From NCBI GenBank assembly GCA_963764825.1, contig CAVXUA010000001.1:1-64000 (forward strand): DNA of 64,000 bases, written 5' to 3'. The translations under genes were made by a program, and so were the position numbers. How positions within the stretch are numbered: position 1 is the stretch's first letter; every line of letters starts with the position of its first letter. This document shows, piece by piece, positions 56,271 to 64,000 of this stretch. Below the pieces are notes generated by a model. It was not told the DNA's origin. It worked only from the letters and a program-made list of their open reading frames with translations, and ran no database searches. This DNA comes from JAZGGS01 sp963764825 (GTDB lineage: Bacteria; Bacteroidota; Ignavibacteria; Ignavibacteriales; Ignavibacteriaceae).

Positions 56271-57824
56271 TTATTTCATCAAGGTTAGCTTTTTCGCTTC
56301 AATAAAATCTGAACCATTGGAACCAGTTGCCCTAATAAGATAAATGTAAGTTCCGCTGGAAAGTCCTTCTGAAATAAAATCAACTTTATGAGTTCCGGCT
56401 TGGAATTGCGAATTTGTAATATCAGCTACCTTTTGTCCGAGCATATTATATAAACTCAGTTGAACATCGGAATCAACAGGAAGAGAAAAAGTTATTGTTG
56501 TGGAAGGATTAAAAGGATTAGGATAATTTTGATTAAGCGCAAACTCAGCAGGAAGCGGTCCATCAATTTCTATAACAGGTGAATATTCATAACTTCCATC
56601 AAAATCCAATTGTTTAAGTCTATAATATTGTAAACCGGAAGGTGCGTTGCTAACTTGGTAACTGTAACTTCTTTGTTCAGTTGTAGAACCTGAACCGGCA
56701 ATAAATCCTAATTTTGTAAATGTTTCATTATCTAAACTATGCTCAATTTCAAAACCTCGGTTGTTTAATTCACTTGCTGTTATCCAGTTTAACATAATTT
56801 GGTTATTGCTTATTGATGCAGTAAAGGATGCAAATTCAACAGGAATAAAGTTTTCTGATTCTAATTTATAAAATCCACCGCTCTGTGCAGCATATTGAGT
56901 TATCGAATCTACAACAACAACCTGGTAACCCGCAGAAGGAATACTAATTTGTGTAAAAGAAGCACCACCATCAATTGATCTCCAGGACTCACCGCATCCG
57001 TAGCAATTTGCCATAACAATATTTCCATCGTTAGGCATAACATGAACACCCCACATATTTATTCCGTTAAACCCCGAAACCTCTGTCCACGTCTCACCGT
57101 AATCTGTAGATTTTAAAAAACCTCCTCCGCCACTCCATTTAGTTGCCCATGCAACACCAGGATTTGTATAATCAACAGCAATGGTAGGAATTTCGCCTGA
57201 GGTAAAATATGTCTGTGACCATGTTACGCCATAGTCAGTACTTTTAAAAATTCCTGTGCCGTTATCTCCAATAAGTATAACACTTGAATTAGGAAATACT
57301 TCAATATCACAAGGAGCTGAACTTGGACCAAAATTGCTTGAAATTATATTCCACGTATCTCCAAAATCGGTTGAACGGTAAAAATTTGTAGTGCTCATTG
57401 TATAAATTGTATCAGGGTGCGATGGATCAGGCGACATTGGAATTCCGAAGAAAGAGAATGAAGCATTATCTAATGTTACTGTCCATGTTTGTCCGTCATC
57501 TGTAGTCTTAAGTATTTTATCAGGTGAAGATTCTATAGCAACCAGAAAAGTTCCGGAATTATTATCATCTAAAATAATATTTTTTATTTCTGATGCCCCG
57601 GGAACATTGATACCAGTTTGAAGAAATGTTTCCCCACGATCGGTACTTTTATAAATTTTGTTATCAGAACCATAGTAAACTAAATCAGTATTAAATTCAT
57701 TGTAATCTATCGGTCCGCCAAGACTGCTTCCAGATTGCTTGAGCACCCAGTTATACACCTGCCCATATCCGGCAAACGATATAAGAATTACAATTAAGAT
57801 AGAAGTAAAGATATATTTCATCAT
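56271..57824 (-). CDS. BNR/sortilin-like repeat secreted protein with T9SS sorting domain
   Basis: 517 residues, intact. Signal peptide MMKYIFTSILIVILISFAGY. Asp-box turns occur through the body (KSTDRGETFLQTG, KTTDDGQTWTVTL, RSTDFGDTWNIIS, KSTDYGETWTEVS), a beta-propeller of the sialidase/VPS10 type without clear catalytic residues. A fibronectin-type-III-like domain follows (PVEFASFTASISNNQIMLNW), then a sorting domain (NYPNPFNPSTTITFSLP) ending FIEAKKLTLMK. Confidence 0.75.
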   Translation of the reverse strand: MMKYIFTSILIVILISFAGYGQVYNWVLKQSGSSLGGPIDYNEFNTDLVYYGSDNKIYKSTDRGETFLQTGINVPGASEIKNIILDDNNSGTFLVAIESSPDKILKTTDDGQTWTVTLDNASFSFFGIPMSPDPSHPDTIYTMSTTNFYRSTDFGDTWNIISSNFGPSSAPCDIEVFPNSSVILIGDNGTGIFKSTDYGVTWSQTYFTSGEIPTIAVDYTNPGVAWATKWSGGGGFLKSTDYGETWTEVSGFNGINMWGVHVMPNDGNIVMANCYGCGESWRSIDGGASFTQISIPSAGYQVVVVDSITQYAAQSGGFYKLESENFIPVEFASFTASISNNQIMLNWITASELNNRGFEIEHSLDNETFTKLGFIAGSGSTTEQRSYSYQVSNAPSGLQYYRLKQLDFDGSYEYSPVIEIDGPLPAEFALNQNYPNPFNPSTTITFSLPVDSDVQLSLYNMLGQKVADITNSQFQAGTHKVDFISEGLSSGTYIYLIRATGSNGSDFIEAKKLTLMK

Positions 57825-58052
57825 TTTTCCTAAATAAATATTTAAAATTTAATTGATTACTTGCTAATAGGATTTAGAAAGTTAAACATTCATTTATAAA
57901 AATCAAATATTGCTAAATACTATTCATTATTTAGCAAAGCGAAAGTAGAGATTCTGTATAAAATGAAGGATTTTATAAGTGATGGTATGAGATGGAAAAT
58001 AATGTTAATTTGATATAAGTGAATTTCCTTCAATTTTTTAGATAAGATTTTT

Positions 58053-58769
58053 ATGAAAACAGATGTAATAGTATTTGGGGCTCATCCCGATGATGCTGAA
58101 TTAGCAATGGGAGGAACCATAACTAAGCTTACTTCCAATGGATTGAGCGTTGGTATAATTGATCTTTCACAAGGTGAGATGGGAACAAGGGGTGATTTGG
58201 AAACACGGTTTAGTGAAGCAACTGAAGCAGCTTCAATTTTAAATGCAACTTTCCGCGAAAACTTAAAATTGCAGGATGGAAATATTGAACTGACCAGGGA
58301 AAATTCATTTAAAGTGATTGAAGCAATTAGAAAATACAAACCAAAAATAGTATTTGCCCCTTACTTTAAAGACAGGCATCCTGATCATGTTCAAGCGAGC
58401 CAGCTTATTAAAGAAGCACTGTTTTATTCCGGGTTAAGCAAATTACGGTTACCCGGTTATGACAATAATGATGAAGCGTACAGACCCAAAAAATTATTTT
58501 ATTATATGCAGACTTACACGTTCGATCCATCATTTATAGTTGATATTGATGATTGTTTCGAAAATAAAATGAAAGCAATAAAAGCTTTTAAAACTCAATT
58601 TCACGATCCAACAAGCTCTGAGCCGGAAACATTTATTAGCAGACCCGAATTCCTCAATTTTATAGAATCGAGAGCTATGTTTTATGGTTTTAAAATTGGC
58701 AAGAAGTATGGAGAAGCATTTTTTTGCGAGGAAGAAATTGAATTAGATTTAATTAATTTTCTTAAGTAA
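58053..58769 (+). CDS. bshB1: Bacillithiol biosynthesis deacetylase BshB1
   Basis: Zinc-dependent N-deacetylase acting on GlcNAc-malate, the second step of bacillithiol synthesis. 238 residues. PIG-L/LmbE-fold motifs: AHPDDAELAMGG (His11, Asp13, Asp14) and KDRHPDHVQASQLIKEA; LSQGEMGTRGDLETRFSEA is specific to BshB1. Intact. bshA and bshC are not adjacent. Confidence 0.93.
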   Translation: MKTDVIVFGAHPDDAELAMGGTITKLTSNGLSVGIIDLSQGEMGTRGDLETRFSEATEAASILNATFRENLKLQDGNIELTRENSFKVIEAIRKYKPKIVFAPYFKDRHPDHVQASQLIKEALFYSGLSKLRLPGYDNNDEAYRPKKLFYYMQTYTFDPSFIVDIDDCFENKMKAIKAFKTQFHDPTSSEPETFISRPEFLNFIESRAMFYGFKIGKKYGEAFFCEEEIELDLINFLK

Positions 58770-58858
58770 AGTTGTTAGACTTCAAGTAAAAATATAGTTT
58801 TCTGAATTTTCCATTTATTCATTTCCCCGTTCAATTTAGGAGTAATTCTTAAAATGTT

Positions 58859-58879
58859 TTTTTGACTATAAGTCAAAAA
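58859..58879. promoter_or_regulatory. Perfect palindrome upstream of the second pckA (candidate Crp/Fnr-type operator)
   Basis: TTTTTGACT-ATA-AGTCAAAAA: two exact nine-base arms around a three-base centre. It lies 69 bases before the pckA start. The 15-base core TTGACTATAAGTCAA matches the core upstream of acs at one base pair less than full identity. The layout TTGAY-N5-RTCAA resembles Crp/Fnr-family sites. Confidence 0.65.
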
Positions 58880-58948
58880 TAAATAATTGATGCAAATAAA
58901 AATTTTTAGTTAAATTCACACTTAATATAAAAAAAACAAGGAGATAAC

Positions 58949-60550
58949 ATGATTTTAAAAGATAAAGTAACAAAAGAGCTTTCTGAAAAGAGATTAAAAA
59001 ATATCCGTGAAATATTTTATAACTACGGAACACCAGCTTTATACGAGCAAGTTATAAGAAGAAGAGAAGGATTATTGGCTCATTTGGGTCCTCTGGTTGT
59101 TAGAACAGGCTATCATACCGGAAGAAGTCCTAACGATAAATTCTTAGCAAAGGAATCATCCAGTGAAAAGAATATTTGGTGGAGTAAAGCAAACAATCCA
59201 ATTGAAGTTGAAGATTACAAAAGATTGTACAGCAAGATGATGGCATACATCCAGGGAAAGGATTTATATGTTGAAGACTGTTATGCATGCGCCGATCCAA
59301 ATTTTAAGCTTAATATTAGAGTAGTGACTGAAACAGCGTGGCATAATCTATTTTCCCGAAATATGTTTAGGAGATATGATAATTTAGATGAGCTGCAAAA
59401 TCACGAAACTGATTTTACAATAATCCACATGCCGAATTTTCATGCAAATCCTGAGTACGATAAAACAAATTCAGAAGTATTTGTTGTGATAAATTTTGCG
59501 GAAAAAATTGTACTTATTGGCGGATCCAGTTATGCAGGTGAAATTAAAAAATCGATTTTCACTGTACTTAATTATTTGCTGCCGCTAAAAAAAGTTATGT
59601 CAATGCATTGTTCCGCAAACGTTGGTGAAAAAGGAGATGTTGCACTGTTTTTTGGTCTATCAGGAACCGGAAAAACAACACTATCTGCCGATCCAACCAG
59701 GAAATTAATTGGTGATGATGAGCATGGCTGGAGCAATGATGGTGTATTCAATTTTGAAGGCGGATGTTACGCAAAAGTTATTAGGTTATCAGAAGAAGCA
59801 GAACCGGATATTTATGAATGCACAAGAAAATTCGGAACCATTTTAGAAAACGTGCAAATTGATTCGGATACGAGAAGATTAGATTTAGATGATGATACCT
59901 TCACAGAAAATACGCGTGCGGCGTATCCTCTTACACATATTCCTAACATCGTACCTGAAGGAATGGCTGGACATCCGCAAAATATAATTATGCTAACTGC
60001 AGATGCTTTTGGTATATTGCCGCCAATCTCAAAGCTTACTACAGAACAGGCGATGTATCATTTTATTTCAGGTTACACAGCAAAAGTTGCGGGAACTGAA
60101 AAAGGTGTAACGGAACCAAAAGCAACTTTCAGCACATGTTTTGGCGCACCGTTTATGGTTCATCATCCTTCGGTTTATGCTAAGCTGCTAGGAGAAAAAA
60201 TTAAAAAGCATAATGCGCAGTGCTGGCTGGTGAATACTGGATGGAGCGGTGGACCTTACGGAGTTGGCAGCAGGATGAAGATACAATACACACGCGCAAT
60301 GCTTAATGCTGCTCTTTCAGGTAAACTTGATGATGTTGAATTTGAAACCGAACCATTATTTAATTTACAGATTCCAAAATCGTGCGAAGGCGTACCTGCT
60401 GAAGTTTTGAATCCGAGAATTACGTGGAAAGATAAAAATGCTTATGATGAAATGGCGAAGAAGCTTGCAGGTATGTTTGTGAAAAATTTTAAGGAATATG
60501 AAGCTGAAACTTCGGATGAAATAAAAAATGCGGGACCTAAAGCAGTTTAA
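58949..60550 (+). CDS. pckA: Phosphoenolpyruvate carboxykinase (ATP), copy 2
   Basis: 533 residues, intact, strong AAGGAG site. Motifs: YHTGRSPNDKF, WHNLFSRNMF, SMHCSANVGEKGD, P-loop FGLSGTGKTTLSAD (236-243 GLSGTGKT), LIGDDEHGW, GGCYAKVIRLS and CWLVNTGWSGG. Paralogue of the frame-broken copy at 32805-34460, from which it differs clearly. Followed by a terminator and then acs; both genes have the same type of palindrome upstream, suggesting joint control of gluconeogenesis and acetate use. Confidence 0.95.
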   Translation: MILKDKVTKELSEKRLKNIREIFYNYGTPALYEQVIRRREGLLAHLGPLVVRTGYHTGRSPNDKFLAKESSSEKNIWWSKANNPIEVEDYKRLYSKMMAYIQGKDLYVEDCYACADPNFKLNIRVVTETAWHNLFSRNMFRRYDNLDELQNHETDFTIIHMPNFHANPEYDKTNSEVFVVINFAEKIVLIGGSSYAGEIKKSIFTVLNYLLPLKKVMSMHCSANVGEKGDVALFFGLSGTGKTTLSADPTRKLIGDDEHGWSNDGVFNFEGGCYAKVIRLSEEAEPDIYECTRKFGTILENVQIDSDTRRLDLDDDTFTENTRAAYPLTHIPNIVPEGMAGHPQNIIMLTADAFGILPPISKLTTEQAMYHFISGYTAKVAGTEKGVTEPKATFSTCFGAPFMVHHPSVYAKLLGEKIKKHNAQCWLVNTGWSGGPYGVGSRMKIQYTRAMLNAALSGKLDDVEFETEPLFNLQIPKSCEGVPAEVLNPRITWKDKNAYDEMAKKLAGMFVKNFKEYEAETSDEIKNAGPKAV

Positions 60551-60582
60551 CATTCTAAATTTATTGCTATTATTTATTAATG

Positions 60583-60608
60583 GGCTAACAAATCTGTTAG
60601 CCTTTTTT
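60583..60608 (+). terminator. Rho-independent terminator after the second pckA
   Basis: GGCTAACA (60583-60590) pairs with TGTTAGCC (60595-60602), AATC loop, then six T. Confidence 0.9.
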
Positions 60609-60645
60609 ATAAAATCCAGTGTTCGATATAATCTTTCTTAGTAAT

Positions 60646-60662
60646 ATTGATTATAAATCAAT
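60646..60662. promoter_or_regulatory. Perfect palindrome upstream of acs (candidate Crp/Fnr-type operator)
   Basis: ATTGATT-ATA-AATCAAT: seven-base arms around the same ATA centre as the pckA site. It lies 61 bases before the acs start. Relative to the pckA core, one base pair changes symmetrically (C-G to T-A). Confidence 0.65.
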
Positions 60663-60723
60663 CAACCCTTAACTTCACAATCAATTATTAAGGATTAACA
60701 TTTAATTTTATGGAGAAATTTTA

Positions 60724-62612
60724 ATGGCTGATGAAAAATTATCCGGCGAAGTATTTTATCCTTCAAAACAAGTTATAAAGCATGCCAACGCAAAATGCGA
60801 ACAACTTTATCAATCAGCCGAAGAAGACTATGAAGGATTTTGGGCAAAGGAAGCTAAAAATCTTAAGTGGTTTAAAAAATGGTCACAGGTGCTGGATGAT
60901 TCAAATAAACCTTTCTTTAAATGGTTTACAGGTGGCAAAACTAATATTTGCTACAACTGTCTGGATGTTCATCTTGATTCTGCAAAGCGAAACAAACTTG
61001 CGTTAATATGGGAAGGGGAGAAAGGTGAGTTCAAATCTTTCTCTTATTTTGCATTGCACCGCGATGTAAAAAAGTTTGCAAATGTGCTTAAAAGTTTAGG
61101 TGTAAAAAAAGGAGACCGTGTTACTATTTATTTAGGCAGGATTCCCGAAATAGTAATTGCTATGCTCGCTACTGCACGGATTGGTGCAATTCACTCAGTT
61201 GTTTACGGTGGATTTTCTGTTGAAGCTTTGCATGAGAGAATTGAAGACAGCCAGTCTAAAATTTTAATTACTACCGATGGTGCATTTCAAAGAGGAAAAA
61301 TAGTTGAGTTAAAGAAAATTTCTGATGAAGCGCTGCAGCGTGCGGCAACAGTTGAAAGTGTCGTGGTTGTTAAACGCACAGGGCAGGAAATTAATATGGA
61401 AGAGGGAAGGGATATGTGGTACCACGAACTTATGTCTCTCCCAATTGCTAGCAACGAAGAAAATATTGAAATGATGGATTCCGAAGATCCCTTGTTTCTT
61501 CTTTACACTTCCGGCACAACAGGTAAACCAAAAGCCATTTTACATGTACATGGTGGTTATATGGTTGGTACTTATACAACATTAAAATATGTTTTTGATA
61601 TTCATGAAGAAGATAGGTTTTGGTGTGCTGCCGATCCGGGATGGATTACAGGACACAGCTACATTGTTTACGGTCCTTTGTTAACAGGAACAACTTCATT
61701 TATGTACGAAGGTGCTCCAACTTATCCTTATCCAAGCCGCTGGTGGCAGATGATTGAAAAATATGGGATTAATATTCTTTACACCGCTCCAACAGCCATC
61801 CGAGGATTAATGCGTTTTGGTGAAGCGTGGCCAAAACGTCACGATCTTTCTTCCTTAAGATTACTCGGAAGTGTTGGGGAACCAATAAATCCTGAAGCAT
61901 GGCGATGGTATCACAAAGTAATCGGTGGAGAAAAGTGTCCGGTTATGGATACCTGGTGGCAAACCGAAACCGGAATGTTCATGATAACTCCAATGCCTTG
62001 TGTTCCGCTTAAACCTGGTTCCGGCACAAAACCTTTTCCCGGTTTAAAGATGGATATATTGGATGAAAATGGTAAGCCGGTAAAAGATGGAGAAGAAGGT
62101 TATCTTGTAATAAAAAATCCCTGGCCAGCAATGCTTAGAACAATCTGGAATGATCCTGATAGATTTGTTGAACAATACTGGAGTAAGTATAAAGGAATGT
62201 ACTTAACTGGTGATTCTGCCAAAAGAGATGAAGATGGTTACTATTGGATTATTGGAAGAGTTGATGATGTAATAAAAGTATCAGGTTATCGTTTGGGAAG
62301 TGCTGAAATTGAAAGCGCATTGGTGAGTCATGCTTCAGTTGCAGAAGCTGCTGCAATTGCTTTACCGCATGATGTAAAAGGAAATGCAATTCACGCATTT
62401 GTAATTTTACGAACAGGATATGAGCGAAGTGACCAGCTTGTTGAAGAGTTAAGAAACATGTTGGGCACGAGATGGGACCAATTGCAAAACCGGAACATAT
62501 TGAAGTTGTTGAATCACTCCCTAAAACTAGAAGCGGTAAGATTATGCGCAGGGTGCTTAAAGCAAAAGCACTTGGTGTAGATCCGGGTAACATTTCAACA
62601 TTAGCTGACTAA
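60724..62612 (+). CDS. acs: Acetyl-CoA synthetase
   Basis: Converts acetate, ATP and CoA to acetyl-CoA. The N-terminus FWAKEAKNLKWFKKWSQVLD is typical; the adenylation signature is LLYTSGTTGKPKAILHVHGG, followed by WCAADPGWITGHSYIVYGPL, DTWWQTETGMFMITPMPC and the hinge GRVDDVIKVSGYRLGSAEIE. One break near 62460 spoils the end; the next frame gives MGPIAKPEHIEVV and PKTRSGKIMRR, where the Lys is the site acetylated to switch the enzyme off in known Acs proteins. Stop at 62610-62612; about 628 residues. Confidence 0.94.
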
Positions 62613-62626
62613 ATTATTTTAATAAC

Positions 62627-62643
62627 GCCGCTTTCTGTGCGGC
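62627..62643. terminator. Short GC hairpin between convergent genes
   Basis: GCCGC (62627-62631) with GCGGC (62639-62643), seven-base loop. No T-run, so a weak terminator at best; it lies between the convergent ends of acs and the last cargo gene. Confidence 0.3.
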
Positions 62644-62665
62644 ATTCTGGTGGGGTGCGGTTTTG

Positions 62666-64000
62666 CTATTTAAGGAGAATTAACTTTTTAATTTCTGTAA
62701 ATGTTCCCGCAGTTAGTTTGTAGAAATAAATACCACTGGCTAGATTGCCGGCATTAAATTCTACAGAGTGAAATCCAGCAGATTTACTTTCATTTACTAG
62801 CTTAGCGATCTCATTTCCCAAAACATCATACACCCTGAGTTTAACCAATCCTTCGTATGGAATTGAGTAATCAATTCTTGTTGTTGGGTTAAAAGGGTTT
62901 GGGTAATTTTGGGATAAGTAAAAATCTGTTGGAGTATTAATTTTTAAGTAATCTACAGACATTGGTTCAGCACTGTAAATAAATACTGCTCCCGATCTAA
63001 TATCATTTACCTTAGTTCCCTGAGCACCTATATAAATTTTATCTTCTGTAAGTACACCACTATATCCAAAAGTATTAGTATTTACTTCATCTGAAGGATA
63101 AATTTTATATTTTTTCCCCCATTTTTCATCCTTATTTACAAATAAATATGCCGCGCCAGATATTTCATTTTTCACTGTATCGTTAAATGCCCCAACTAAA
63201 AGCGAATCACCTTTTGCGAATAGAAAAATCCCGAAAATGTCACCAGAGAATTTATCACCCGTTTCAATTATTTGTTCAAGATTTAATACATGATTATTAT
63301 ATTTATAGATATATACTTCACCGGGTATGGAGTAAGAAGGACGACCAGTTGTACCAACAAAAACATATTCTTCATTTGATGTTATCGAGATCCCAAGTGA
63401 GAGAAATTCTGAACTTGGTTCCGAAATGTATTTCCTTTGAAATATCCATAATGAGTCTTCTACTATGTAAGCATAAACAGAACCCGAATATAAACCGTTT
63501 TTGGTGCTGTCAGAAGGTGAGCCAATAAATATTGTATTATCTTTTATTATTCCGCAGCTTCCAAACAGTTGACCCTCCTTTTCGTCAGGAGGTGAAAATT
63601 CCTGATAGAATTCATATTGATTATTAATAAATTTATATAAAAAAGCTTTTCCTGAATTTTCAAATTCTGAATCGTAGTGATCTGCCCCAATTAATAAATA
63701 ATCATTTGATTTTGAGATAAAAGTGGAAAAGTACCCGCCAAAGCTATATGGTTGTGGTGGAAGAATTATTTGTTTTTCTATCCAATGATAATTTTCATAC
63801 TTAAAAAGATAAACTGCTCCAACCGGTATATTATTTATCGTTCTATTTCGCGCTCCAACAAATAATTGTCCATCACTATATAATAAACCAGCTCCAAATA
63901 GCATCCCAAATGTTCCAGTTTGTGTATCACTCGGGTAAATTTTGTATTCGAAGTTGATAGTTTTTCCATCTAAACTGTACACATAAACTGAGTTTTGAGT
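62666..64000 (-). CDS. FG-GAP-like secreted protein with T9SS sorting domain, 5' end outside the window
   Basis: The frame is open to the window edge (TQNSVYVYSLDGKTINFEYK), so the start and signal peptide are missing. At least 444 residues of repeats of about 55-60 residues with the pattern FGxxIxxxDxYLLIGAxxxD and GAVYLFKYENYHWIE, as in FG-GAP integrin-like beta-propellers. The C-terminus is a type A sorting domain: NYPNPFNPTTRIDYSIP, VYDVLGNEIAKLVNESKSAG, FTEIKKLILLK. No break seen in the visible part. Confidence 0.72.
   Translation of the reverse strand, partial: TQNSVYVYSLDGKTINFEYKIYPSDTQTGTFGMLFGAGLLYSDGQLFVGARNRTINNIPVGAVYLFKYENYHWIEKQIILPPQPYSFGGYFSTFISKSNDYLLIGADHYDSEFENSGKAFLYKFINNQYEFYQEFSPPDEKEGQLFGSCGIIKDNTIFIGSPSDSTKNGLYSGSVYAYIVEDSLWIFQRKYISEPSSEFLSLGISITSNEEYVFVGTTGRPSYSIPGEVYIYKYNNHVLNLEQIIETGDKFSGDIFGIFLFAKGDSLLVGAFNDTVKNEISGAAYLFVNKDEKWGKKYKIYPSDEVNTNTFGYSGVLTEDKIYIGAQGTKVNDIRSGAVFIYSAEPMSVDYLKINTPTDFYLSQNYPNPFNPTTRIDYSIPYEGLVKLRVYDVLGNEIAKLVNESKSAGFHSVEFNAGNLASGIYFYKLTAGTFTEIKKLILLK

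Noticed and set aside
1..64000. rRNA, tRNA, CRISPR array, insertion sequence, prophage or toxin-antitoxin genes
   Set aside because: Read through both strands; no matching structure, repeat-spacer pattern, transposase or phage gene was seen.

Overview
The window looks like chromosomal sequence from a low-GC member of the Ignavibacteria or a close relative in the Bacteroidota/Chlorobiota group. The grounds are eight secreted proteins ending in the type IX secretion C-terminal sorting domain (NYPNPFNPST followed by LKVYDVLGNEV and a K-rich end), Ycf48/BNR-repeat surface proteins, a bacillithiol deacetylase (BshB1), TAnnTTTG-like promoter boxes and frequent TTG/GTG starts beside good GGAGG ribosome binding sites. 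I see no rRNA, tRNA, CRISPR array, insertion sequence or phage gene. No gene-free stretch exceeds 300 bases.

Layout. 1-2.1 kb: end of a P-II gene and a TPR lipoprotein. 2.1-9.0 kb: four secreted type IX cargo genes in a row. 9.1-18.6 kb, minus strand: lon, msrC, dnaX, cmk, rpsA, a terminator, then mtaB and a DUF5683-like gene. 18.8-27.7 kb: suhB, fadD (minus), rocA, sucC, a TPR protein, aroE and an outer-membrane protein. 27.7-35.7 kb, mostly minus: a lipoprotein, mscL, a STAS-like protein, a BNR cargo protein, DinB, and an aspC-pckA pair. 35.8-40.8 kb: cupin, Big-1 lipoprotein, membrane dipeptidase, coaD, a methyltransferase and a small membrane protein. 40.8-46.5 kb, minus: hrcA-grpE-dnaJ-comEA-like-TM protein-actin-fold protein-rsmD. 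46.8-51.4 kb: purM, a TatD/radical-SAM fusion, dacB and prmA. 51.5-64 kb: an amidohydrolase, a TauE exporter, an RRM protein, three more type IX cargo genes, bshB1, a second pckA and acs.

How the genes work together. Central carbon use stands out: acetyl-CoA synthetase, two PEP carboxykinases, aspartate aminotransferase, glutamate-semialdehyde dehydrogenase, succinyl-CoA synthetase beta and fatty acyl-CoA ligase suit growth on amino acids, fatty acids and acetate with gluconeogenesis. The second pckA and the next gene, acs, each have an upstream palindrome with the same 15-base core except for one compensated base pair (TTGACTATAAGTCAA and TTGATTATAAATCAA). This looks like a shared Crp/Fnr-type operator and is the best regulatory signal here.

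Caveat. About fifty single-base frame breaks interrupt otherwise conserved genes, including essential ones (rpsA, cmk, dnaX, aspC, sucC). This pattern is far more like residual sequencing indels than pseudogenes, so the broken genes are annotated over their full conserved span. The first cargo gene (about 2.1 kb) appears joined in frame to the TPR gene before it with both ends missing, which suggests a deletion or misassembly.
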